Source: Aeromonas veronii bv. veronii
GTDB taxonomy: Bacteria; Pseudomonadota; Gammaproteobacteria; Enterobacterales; Aeromonadaceae
Length of the DNA stretch: 64,000 bases
Assembly (NCBI RefSeq): GCF_000820225.1
Contig: NZ_CDDK01000031.1
Coordinates: 418,076 to 482,075 of the forward strand
Direction: 5' to 3'
Positions within the stretch are counted from its first letter, which is position 1. Each line of letters starts with the position of its first letter. The notes under the pieces are model-generated. The model was not told where the DNA came from and ran no database searches. It worked only from the letters and a program-made list of their open reading frames with translations. Below are positions 57,489-64,000 of this stretch, one piece after another. Position numbers and translations under genes: made by a program.

Positions 57489-57535
57489 CTTTCACTCTGC
57501 GGCAGCTGACGTGTCATCAGCTGTCCCGCCAGCCA

Positions 57536-58030
57536 TCAGGGCCGCAGCGCCTTGTCCGCCCGCGAGATGCCGCAGACGCCGGAGCGCACCACTTCGATGA
57601 TCTCGTTGGTCTGGGCGGCAGTCTTGATAAAGGCATCCAGCTTCTCGCTGGTGCCCACCAACTGTACCGTGTACTGCTCGGGGGTGACGTCGACGATCTG
57701 GCCACGGAAGATATCCGCCAACCGTTTCAGCTCATCACGGGCCCCACCGGCGGCACGCGCCTTGACCAGCGCGATCTCCCGCTCGATATGCTCCCCTTCA
57801 CTCAGGTCGCACACCTTGAGCACATCCACCAGCTTGTGCAGCTGCTTCTGGATCTGTTCCAGCACCCGCTCGTCACCCATGGTGACTATGGTCATGCGTG
57901 ACAGGGTGGGATCCTCGGTCGGCGCTACCGTCAGGGTCTCGATGTTGTAGCCGCGCTGGGAGAAGAGACCCACCACGCGGCTCAGGGCGCCGGATTCGTT
58001 CTCCAGCAGTACTGAAATGATGTGTCTCAT
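57536..58030 (-). CDS. ilvH: Acetolactate synthase small regulatory subunit IlvH
   Basis: 164 residues, regulatory subunit of acetohydroxyacid synthase III, giving valine feedback inhibition. The N-terminal ACT domain begins [36 protein letters not shown] second ACT-like domain follows with [16 protein letters not shown]. The ATG overlaps the ilvI stop (ATGA), so subunit synthesis is coupled. Confidence 0.97.
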   Translation of the reverse strand: MRHIISVLLENESGALSRVVGLFSQRGYNIETLTVAPTEDPTLSRMTIVTMGDERVLEQIQKQLHKLVDVLKVCDLSEGEHIEREIALVKARAAGGARDELKRLADIFRGQIVDVTPEQYTVQLVGTSEKLDAFIKTAAQTNEIIEVVRSGVCGISRADKALRP

Positions 58031-59748
58031 CAGGTTCTCTCCGTCTTGCTCAGCCACATCTCATCCATGGCGCCAAACTTGATCTGCATCGGATAGACGT
58101 GCTCATCCGGGTCGACCGAGATATCCATGAACACCAGCCGATCCTTCATGGCGAAGGCTTTCTCCATGGCGCTCTCCAGCTCCGCCGGATCGCTCACCGC
58201 GATGCCGACATGGCCATAGGCTTCCGCCAGTTTGACGAAGTCCGGCAGGGACTCCATGTAGGAGTGGCTATGACGACCGCCGTAGAACATCTTCTGCCAC
58301 TGCTTGACCATGCCCAGCGCACGGTTGTTAATGGAGATGATCTTGATGGGCACCCCGTACTGCATGCAGGTAGAGAGCTCCTGAATGTTCATCTGCACCG
58401 AGCCGTCACCGGTGACGCAGCAGACCACCGCATCCGGGTTGGCAAACTGGGCCCCCATGGCGGCCGGAATGCCGAAGCCCATAGTGCCGAGTCCCCCTGA
58501 GTTGATCCACTGGCGCGGTTTGGCAAACGGGTAGTAGAGGGCAGCAAACATCTGGTGCTGGCCCACGTCGGAGGCAACGAACGCCTGACCCTGAGTCACC
58601 TTGTAGAGGGTCTCGATCACCTGTTGCGGCTTGATCTGGGTGGCCGACTTTTCGTAGGCCAGACAGTGACGGGAGCGCCACTGGTTGATCTGGCTCCACC
58701 AGTCCGCCAGCGCCTCCTTGTCGTTATCGAAGCCACACTCGCGGATCACTTCCAGCATCTGCTCCAGCACGGTCTCCACCGAGCCGACGATGGGCACATG
58801 GGCCTGCACCGTCTTGGAGATGGAGGTGGGGTCGATATCGATATGAACCACGGTCGCATTGGGGCAGAACTTGGCCACATTGTTGGTGACACGGTCATCG
58901 AAGCGGGCACCGACGGCGAAGATGAGATCCGCGTTGTGCATGGTCTTGTTGGCTTCGAAGGTACCGTGCATCCCCAGCATGCCGATAAATTGCGGATGGA
59001 CACCGGAGAAGGCCCCCAGCCCCATCAGGGTGGTGGTCACCGGCAGGTTCAGTAGCTCCGCCAGTTTGGTCACCAGATGGTCCGCATTGGCGTTGATGGC
59101 GCCACCGCCCACGTACATCACCGGGCGCTGGGCTTCTACCAGCAGCTTGGCTGCCCGCTTGATCTGCCCTTTATGGCCAGACTTGGTCGGGTTGTAGGAG
59201 CGCAGGGAGACCGTCTCGGGATACTGGTAGGGGAATTTCTCTTTCGGGTTCTGCACATCTTTGGGCAGATCCACCACCACCGGCCCCGGGCGGCCGCTGG
59301 CGGCAATGTAGTAGGCCTTCTTGATGGCCTCGGGAATATCGCTCGCCTTCTTGCACAGGAAGCTGTGCTTCACCACCGGGCGGGAGATACCGATCATGTC
59401 GGTCTCCTGGAACGCATCCTCACCGATCATGCTGGTCGGCACCTGGCCGGAGAGGATCACCAGCGGAATGGAATCCATATAGGCGGTGGCAATACCGGTA
59501 ATGCAGTTGGTCGCTCCCGGGCCTGACGTTACAAGCACGGTTCCCACCTTGCCGGTGGAACGGGCGTAACCGTCAGCCATGTGAACCGCGGCCTGCTCGT
59601 GCCGCACCAAGACATGCTCCATCTTGCCGTTTTCGAAGAGAGCGTCATAGATGTCGAGCACTGAGCCACCAGGGTAGCCGAAGACGTGCTCAACTCCCTG
59701 ATCTTCCAGCGCTCTAACCACCATCTGGGCGCCTGATAACATCTCCAT
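58030..59748 (-). CDS. ilvI: Acetolactate synthase large catalytic subunit IlvI
   Basis: Thiamine-diphosphate enzyme making acetolactate or acetohydroxybutyrate, first common step of branched-chain amino acid synthesis. Catalytic Glu in [17 protein letters not shown], the FAD-binding middle domain, and the ThDP/Mg motif [12 protein letters not shown] followed by NN (about residues 440-470). Starts [14 protein letters not shown] like E. coli IlvI. 572 residues. GGAGG lies 7-8 nt before the ATG. The ilvIH operon is commonly Lrp-controlled; that is family knowledge and not visible here. Confidence 0.96.
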   Translation of the reverse strand: MEMLSGAQMVVRALEDQGVEHVFGYPGGSVLDIYDALFENGKMEHVLVRHEQAAVHMADGYARSTGKVGTVLVTSGPGATNCITGIATAYMDSIPLVILSGQVPTSMIGEDAFQETDMIGISRPVVKHSFLCKKASDIPEAIKKAYYIAASGRPGPVVVDLPKDVQNPKEKFPYQYPETVSLRSYNPTKSGHKGQIKRAAKLLVEAQRPVMYVGGGAINANADHLVTKLAELLNLPVTTTLMGLGAFSGVHPQFIGMLGMHGTFEANKTMHNADLIFAVGARFDDRVTNNVAKFCPNATVVHIDIDPTSISKTVQAHVPIVGSVETVLEQMLEVIRECGFDNDKEALADWWSQINQWRSRHCLAYEKSATQIKPQQVIETLYKVTQGQAFVASDVGQHQMFAALYYPFAKPRQWINSGGLGTMGFGIPAAMGAQFANPDAVVCCVTGDGSVQMNIQELSTCMQYGVPIKIISINNRALGMVKQWQKMFYGGRHSHSYMESLPDFVKLAEAYGHVGIAVSDPAELESAMEKAFAMKDRLVFMDISVDPDEHVYPMQIKFGAMDEMWLSKTERT

Positions 59749-60091
59749 GATAAAGCCCTCCAGGCTTTGCTCCGTTTAGCGAATCCCGCCGACGATGCCG
59801 TGCTTCCCGGCACGGCCCGATCCGTTTCTTGTTGTTATCTGAATGCAGATCGGTCCAATTCAGCCCCGTCGACAGTAGAAAAAAAGGATTTTTCCGTCAT
59901 TCACCCGAAAATAGGGTGAAAAACCAACTTAACCCGCTTCATAACGCTTGTCCACGGCTTTATCTGACCAGAACAGTCATACATTTCAACCGGCTATTAA
60001 CATTCAATGACTTGCCGTAGCGACCATGAGACAAAAGGGAAGGAAGTCGGGGAATGGCCAGCGGATCATTCCGCTGAGGGGAAAAACAGCC
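59749..60091. other. ilvI upstream region with inverted repeats
   Basis: Carries a 7-bp inverted repeat TTCACCC-N7-GGGTGAA (59900-59920). A GC hairpin in the presumed leader has GCCGTGC arms (59797-59816). I found no leader peptide rich in branched-chain residues with a convincing start. The ilvI promoter must be here, but no strong -35/-10 pair stands out. Confidence 0.45.
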
Positions 60092-60122
60092 ACAAAAAAG
60101 CCCACCGCTCAGCGGTGGGCTT
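60092..60122 (-). terminator. Terminator of the 50-residue protein gene
   Basis: AAGCCCACCGCT and AGCGGTGGGCTT arms; on the minus strand the tail is TTTTTTG. Confidence 0.88.
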
Positions 60123-60138
60123 GATGCCGAATGATGAC

Positions 60139-60291
60139 TCAGTTCTCCTGATCCGGCTCCGCCAGCCAGATCTGCTGATCCGGATCGGTCTCTTCACTGA
60201 CCGAAATGCTGACACCCATATCGAGCAACTCGTGCAGGGTGAGATTGTCAGCCAGGTTCATGACTTCGCCGTTTTCATTGGTAAAGCGCAT
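60139..60291 (-). CDS. Small acidic hypothetical protein, 50 residues
   Basis: Starts MRFTNENGEVMNLADNLTL and ends PDQEN. GAGGACGGAG lies just before the ATG at 60291. The product is strongly acidic with one helix-forming stretch (LHELLDMGVSISVSEETD) and no membrane segment. A good terminator follows, which supports a real gene. I recognise no family. It starts 37 bp after the glycosyltransferase gene and may be its cotranscribed last gene. Confidence 0.65.
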   Translation of the reverse strand: MRFTNENGEVMNLADNLTLHELLDMGVSISVSEETDPDQQIWLAEPDQEN

Positions 60292-60328
60292 TTGCTCCGT
60301 CCTCTCCTTGGTGGGATCGCCTTTCAGT

Positions 60329-61438
60329 CTAGTCAACAACGCTCACTTGCGATAACCAGCAACTGGATAAACAGTCGCCGCCATCCAGCTCGCTCAGACG
60401 ATCACTCACCTCCTCCGGAAACAGAGTGCGAGCCCAGAGCCGCCGCGACAGAGAGGCCACGCTCTCGTCAGCGCCCGCCGCCAGCCAGCGGGCCAGCTCC
60501 CCTGCTACATCGGGGTAACAGACTGCCCCTGGCGAGGCGCTGTCGAGCCAGGTACGCACCAGATTGGCATCGAGCACATCCATCAGGGTCGCCAGCCCCA
60601 TCATCTCGAGGGTCTTGCCGTTGGTCAGCTGCTCGAACTGGCCGCCGAGGGGTTTGACCAGCAGCTTCTTGCCGAGGGTGAGCGCCTCGGACGCCAGCTC
60701 GAAACCCGCGTTGGAGATGACGCCGCGACAACCGGCCAGCACGGCGATAAATCCGTGCCGCGACGGCGGCTCGAAGCGCAGATTGCGCCATTGGCTCGGG
60801 GTGCGAATGGCGGGGTGAAAGCAGACAAAGCGCTGCTGACCAAAACGCGACAACAGGGCAGCGATCGCCTCGGTCTGCTCGAACGGCAGATAGACCAGGA
60901 TCTCGCCGTTATCCGGCGCGGCGGCGATGGGGTCGATCACCGGTGGCAGCAAGGGGTGACCGAAATGAAACCAGTGCAGCCCGAGCGGCTGATCCACAGG
61001 AGCAAAGTGGCGCATCAGCTGGCGGCTGACCCCATCCTCCCCCCAGCGCGGGATGGGCCAGTTGAAGCTGGCCTGATGGCTGACGGTGAGGCTCGGCTTG
61101 CCATAGCGGCGGGCTGCGTGGGCAGTCAGCGGCTCAAAATCGCTCACCACCAGATCGTATTCGCTGCAGTCGAGAGACCGCAGATCCCGCCAGAAGGTGA
61201 GCGGCGAGGCGGCTTGCAGGGTGCGCCACGGAGAAACTCGCCCCTCGTGGCTGACAAAAGTGAGGCCGGGAAAGGCGCGGTAGGCGCCAAACTCTTCCAT
61301 GTCGAAGTAGCGGTCGGCGGGGCGGCCGCTGAAGAGATAATCCACCTCGACCCCTGCCGTGCGCAGCGCCCGCGCCAGGGTACGACTGCGACTGATATGA
61401 CCGTTGCCGGTGCCTTGCACCCCAAACAGTATCCTCAT
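60329..61438 (-). CDS. MJ1255/VC2487-type glycosyltransferase
   Basis: 369 residues, GT-B fold. The start MRILFGVQGTGNGHISRSRTL carries the glycine-rich N-terminal loop (GTGNGH) typical of this MurG-like family. C-terminal GFIAVLAGCRGVISNAGFELASEAL and KPLGGQFEQLTNGKTLEMMG hold the nucleotide-sugar site. The ATG overlaps the upstream PAP2 stop (ATGA). Longer in-frame starts are excluded by this coupling. Acceptor unknown; pairing with a lipid phosphatase suggests a lipid-linked sugar. Confidence 0.82.
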   Translation of the reverse strand: MRILFGVQGTGNGHISRSRTLARALRTAGVEVDYLFSGRPADRYFDMEEFGAYRAFPGLTFVSHEGRVSPWRTLQAASPLTFWRDLRSLDCSEYDLVVSDFEPLTAHAARRYGKPSLTVSHQASFNWPIPRWGEDGVSRQLMRHFAPVDQPLGLHWFHFGHPLLPPVIDPIAAAPDNGEILVYLPFEQTEAIAALLSRFGQQRFVCFHPAIRTPSQWRNLRFEPPSRHGFIAVLAGCRGVISNAGFELASEALTLGKKLLVKPLGGQFEQLTNGKTLEMMGLATLMDVLDANLVRTWLDSASPGAVCYPDVAGELARWLAAGADESVASLSRRLWARTLFPEEVSDRLSELDGGDCLSSCWLSQVSVVD

Positions 61439-61938
61439 GAGTGGCTCCAGCCGAGCGCCAGCACGGCGCAACCTCCACCCAGCAGGGCACCGGCCACCAG
61501 ATCGCTCAGGTAGTGTACCCCGAGCAGCAACCGGGATGCCCCCACCAGCGCCGCCCAGCCAAACAGCAGGGGCGCCCAGAGCGGAAAGGCGGTGGCCAGT
61601 ATGGTGGCCATCAGAAAAGCGGCGGCGGTGTGGCCAGAGGGGAGGCTGTAACGATCGGAAGGAGTGATGAAGACCGGCAAGCCGACCGGCCGTTGCCGTT
61701 TCAGGCTGTTTTTCAGCAGCAGATAGAGGGGCAATTCGATGGCGAAGGCTAGCAGCGCCAGTCGCACCAGCTCCCGCTCTGCCTCCCCCTGCCACCAGAG
61801 CAGGGCGGCCAGCACGGCGTAAAGCGGACCATCACCGGTGCGGGAAATGAGGCGGCTCACTCTCGCCTGCTGCCGGTTGTAGCCGTGAAGCAGGCAGACC
61901 CGGCACACCTGCAGGTCCCATTGCTGGATCTTGTTCAT
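61435..61938 (-). CDS. PAP2-family membrane phosphatase
   Basis: 167 residues with about five TM helices. The phosphatase motifs are KNSLKRQRP (C1), SLPSGHTAAAF (C2) and SRLLLGVHYLSD (C3), all intact. Such enzymes dephosphorylate phosphatidate-like or undecaprenyl-pyrophosphate substrates at the periplasmic face. The ATG at 61938 has AGGGGA nearby and overlaps nothing upstream; the stop overlaps the glycosyltransferase start by 4 bp. Confidence 0.88.
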   Translation of the reverse strand: MNKIQQWDLQVCRVCLLHGYNRQQARVSRLISRTGDGPLYAVLAALLWWQGEAERELVRLALLAFAIELPLYLLLKNSLKRQRPVGLPVFITPSDRYSLPSGHTAAAFLMATILATAFPLWAPLLFGWAALVGASRLLLGVHYLSDLVAGALLGGGCAVLALGWSHS

Positions 61939-62016
61939 ATCCCCTCCTTCCCTGAATTCTGCTTGCAGAGTAAGAAAGCGGGATGACGTTACGTTGAACA
62001 AGGGATAACAGATTTA

Positions 62017-62044
62017 TGAAAAAAGGGCCGAATGGCCCTTTTTA
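62017..62044 (-). terminator. Terminator of the TetR gene
   Basis: AAAAAGGGCC and GGCCCTTTTT arms with loop GAAT; T-run on both strands. It lies 21 bp past the TetR stop. Confidence 0.9.
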
Positions 62045-62064
62045 ATCTCGATGTAGCGGCAAAA

Positions 62065-62685
62065 TCAGTGGCTGCCGCGCAGGCCGGTCTCCATCAGACG
62101 GCAGTTGTGGTCCGCCAGACGGGCCATGAAGTGCTCATCCACTTTCAGGCCAAACACCTGCTCGTAAAGATCTTTCATCACGAATGGCTGCCACATCATG
62201 CTGAGGAAGGAGATCTTCAGCATGTCGGGATCCAGGTTGTCACCCAGCTCACCGTTGGACTTCATGGTTTCCAGCAGGGCATCGAACTGCGGCAGCTGAC
62301 GTTCCAGCAGGCGGTTCAGCACAAAATCCCGGCCCGGGCTCTTCTCGGTCGACAATGCGCTGGAGATGGCAGAGGTCAGCTCGCTGTTGGGCGCCATCAC
62401 CTGATAGTAGGTGTTGAGCAGCTCGTTGAGGCTGTGATTGCTGTGTTCATCTTGCCAGGCATGGTCGAGGGGCTCGGCGACATCGCCCAACACCGCTTTG
62501 TAAAGACCCTCTTTACTGCCGAAGTAGTAGTGGATCATTGCCAGATTGGAGCCAGCAAGCTCCGCGATTTCGCGTGTAGTCACCTTGCTATAGGGAGTAT
62601 TGAGAAAACGCTCACGGGCGGCAGCAAGCAACTTGTCACGAATGTCAGAACGTCCGACCGGACGACCAGGTCTACGTTTTTCCAT
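62065..62685 (-). CDS. TetR-family transcriptional regulator
   Basis: 206 residues. N-terminal basic stretch MEKRRPGRPVGRSD, then the TetR helix-turn-helix (about 15-60): AARERFLNTPYSKVTTREIAELAGSNLAMIHYYFGSKEGLY. The C-terminal ligand/dimerisation domain is unassigned. It is monocistronic and divergent from the leu operon leader by about 240 bp; its target is unknown and may be itself. Confidence 0.9.
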   Translation of the reverse strand: MEKRRPGRPVGRSDIRDKLLAAARERFLNTPYSKVTTREIAELAGSNLAMIHYYFGSKEGLYKAVLGDVAEPLDHAWQDEHSNHSLNELLNTYYQVMAPNSELTSAISSALSTEKSPGRDFVLNRLLERQLPQFDALLETMKSNGELGDNLDPDMLKISFLSMMWQPFVMKDLYEQVFGLKVDEHFMARLADHNCRLMETGLRGSH

Positions 62686-62857
62686 TTAACACCTCAGATA
62701 ATTCAGCCAATGCTGATAAGTCGATCTGGTTGTGCAGAGAATAGAGCACAGCAGGAATGACCAGATAATCGGTCATGGGCCGAATATGGGACAAGGAAAT
62801 TTGCAATCCTTTACAATCCGATTAAATACGTCAGCAGATTGCCCCTGACCTTCCGTG

Positions 62858-62886
62858 TTGACACAGCATAAAAATCTCGATATTGG
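62858..62886 (+). promoter_or_regulatory. leu operon promoter
   Basis: Perfect TTGACA (62858-62863), 17-nt spacer and a weak -10 TATTGG (62881-62886). Position fits transcription starting just before the leader peptide. Confidence 0.6.
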
Positions 62887-62921
62887 TAAAAGCGTTATCG
62901 ACTGGAAGGAATAACAACGTC

Positions 62922-62987
62922 ATGCGTATCGCCACCCCGCTACTACTAATCTCCCTAATCGCGTTAACTCGCGCGGGATCCTTGTAG
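62922..62987 (+). CDS. leuL: leu operon leader peptide
   Basis: 21 residues starting MRIATPLLLISLIAL, preceded by GGAAGGA 11 nt upstream. Six of 21 residues are leucine, four of them the rare codon CTA, including three in a row at residues 7-9. Ribosome stalling here on uncharged Leu-tRNA should prevent the downstream attenuator from forming. Confidence 0.88.
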   Translation: MRIATPLLLISLIALTRAGSL

Positions 62988-63014
62988 CCGGGCTAAGGCA
63001 TAGCCGGAATTTAC

Positions 63015-63045
63015 AAAAACCCGTGCACCCTGCACGGGTTTTTTT
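63015..63045 (+). terminator. leu operon attenuator
   Basis: AACCCGTGCA and TGCACGGGTT arms with loop CCC, followed by T5. Lies 28 bp after the leader stop and 49 bp before leuA. Confidence 0.92.
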
Positions 63046-63093
63046 ATGCCGCCGCAGGATGCACGTTACCGAACTTAGGAAGAGGGAAGTCAC

Positions 63094-64000
63094 ATGTCAG
63101 ATCGGGTCATCATATTCGACACCACCTTGCGTGATGGTGAGCAGGCCCTGGCGGCCAGTTTGACAGTCAAGGAGAAGCTGCAGATCGCCCAGGCGCTGGA
63201 GCGGCTCGGTGTCGACGTCATGGAGGTGGGCTTCCCGGTCTCTTCTCCCGGCGATTTTCAATCGGTGCAGACCATCGCCCGCCACATCAAGAACAGCCGG
63301 GTCTGCGCCCTCGCTCGCGCCCTGCCAAAAGATATCGATGCCGCCGGTGAAGCCTTGCGGGTCGCCGAGGCGTTTCGCATCCACACCTTTATCTCCACCT
63401 CCTCCATCCATGTGGAGAGCAAGCTGAAAAAGAGCTTCGAGGATGTGCTGGAGATGGGGGTCGGCGCCATCAAGCACGCCCTGCGCTACACCGATGATGT
63501 GGAGTTCTCCTGCGAGGATGCGGGCCGCACGCCGATCGATAATCTCTGCCGCATGGTGGAGGCCGCCATCAAGGCTGGCGCCCGCACCATCAATATCCCG
63601 GATACCGTGGGCTACACGGTGCCGACCGAGTTCTCCGGCATCATCCACACCCTGTTCAACCGGGTCCCCAATATCGACAAGGCGATCATCTCGGTCCACT
63701 GCCACGACGATCTGGGGCTCTCGGTGGCCAACTCCATCGGCGCGGTGCAGATGGGGGCACGCCAGATTGAGTGCACCATCAACGGCATCGGTGAACGGGC
63801 GGGCAACTGCTCGCTGGAAGAGGTGGCGATGATCCTCAAAACCCGCGCCGACCTGCTCGGGGTGCAAACCAATATCCGCCACAACGAAATTCATCGCACC
63901 AGCACGCTGGTCAGCCAGCTGTGCAATATGCCGGTGCAGCCCAACAAGGCGATCGTCGGGGCCAACGCCTTTTCCCACAGCTCCGGCATCCATCAGGATG
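63094..64000 (+). CDS. leuA: 2-isopropylmalate synthase LeuA (3' end beyond window)
   Basis: First committed step of leucine synthesis, condensing acetyl-CoA with 2-ketoisovalerate. The 302 visible residues are the catalytic TIM barrel: [18 protein letters not shown] (divalent metal and substrate), [26 protein letters not shown] (metal-binding HxH) and [14 protein letters not shown]. The C-terminal LeuA_dimer feedback domain lies outside the window. Starts 49 bp past the attenuator. Confidence 0.98.
   Translation, partial: MSDRVIIFDTTLRDGEQALAASLTVKEKLQIAQALERLGVDVMEVGFPVSSPGDFQSVQTIARHIKNSRVCALARALPKDIDAAGEALRVAEAFRIHTFISTSSIHVESKLKKSFEDVLEMGVGAIKHALRYTDDVEFSCEDAGRTPIDNLCRMVEAAIKAGARTINIPDTVGYTVPTEFSGIIHTLFNRVPNIDKAIISVHCHDDLGLSVANSIGAVQMGARQIECTINGIGERAGNCSLEEVAMILKTRADLLGVQTNIRHNEIHRTSTLVSQLCNMPVQPNKAIVGANAFSHSSGIHQD

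Noticed and set aside
60292-60339. N-terminal extension of the 50-residue protein
   Set aside because: Would overlap the end of the glycosyltransferase gene and has no better initiation site than the ATG at 60291.
62940-63000. Possible tRNA-like GC-rich segment near the leu leader
   Set aside because: No cloverleaf or T-loop consensus; it is the end of the leader peptide and the pre-attenuator RNA.
1-64000. Prophage, IS element, CRISPR array or anti-phage defence island
   Set aside because: No integrase, transposase, phage structural gene, terminal inverted repeats or regularly spaced repeats were seen. Gene order is core-like throughout.

Overview
The window looks like a chromosomal core segment of a gammaproteobacterium, most likely Aeromonas. 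It is GC-rich. Its gene neighbourhoods are those of Aeromonadales, Vibrionales and Enterobacterales: nnr-tsaE-amiB-mutL, metNIQ, dapA-bamC-purC, gcvR-bcp, yfbU/yfbV-ackA-pta, dusB-fis, ilvIH and leuL-leuA. The genus is inferred from gene content and protein character; no database was searched. I saw no rRNA, tRNA, IS element, prophage or CRISPR array. Both ends cut genes: the 3' part of mutL on the left and the 3' part of leuA on the right.

Layout. 1-6 kb (minus): nnr, tsaE, amiB, mutL, with a partial tandem copy of the mutL start between amiB and mutL. 5.8-8.4 kb: queG, a ROK-family glucokinase and an orphan helical protein. 8.7-11.4 kb: methionine importer metNIQ behind MetJ boxes. 11.5-12 kb: rfaH. 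12-19.5 kb (minus): a large BvgS-like hybrid kinase, a REC-EAL response regulator overlapping it, and a chemoreceptor. 19.7-20.2 kb: a DUF1127-like gene preceded by an unlisted 30-residue gene. 20.2-25.2 kb: arcB-dGTPase, divergent from a DUF2860-type outer-membrane protein. 25.2-28.9 kb: a CheX-like DUF3334 protein, a HIT protein, a DUF2057 protein, and a divergent LysR/short-chain dehydrogenase pair.

29-38.4 kb is housekeeping: dapA-bamC-purC, gcvR, bcp, yfbU, yfbV, ackA, pta. 38.8-45.4 kb: a ComEA-like protein, galU, a POT peptide transporter, an RssB-like regulator, dnaT-dnaC and a NAD(P)-binding protein. 45.5-50.3 kb (minus): an envelope export cassette (TolC-like, a 25-codon ORF, HlyD, two ABC-2 permeases) whose junctions overlap, with no ATPase gene. 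50.6-51.9 kb: dusB-fis. 52-57.4 kb: an EamA transporter, a DUF3100/small membrane protein/M20 amidohydrolase operon next to a CysB-like regulator, and a LysE exporter. 57.5-59.8 kb: ilvIH. 60.1-62.7 kb: a 50-residue protein, a glycosyltransferase/PAP2 pair and a TetR regulator. 62.9-64 kb: leu leader peptide, attenuator and leuA.

Most of the sequence is ordinary core genome. The parts most worth a second look are small: the partial mutL duplication, the coupled 25-codon ORF inside the ATPase-less export cassette, the 30-residue gene ahead of the DUF1127 gene, the DUF3100/M20 operon with its 11-bp palindrome, and the unorthodox kinase paired with an EAL phosphodiesterase.
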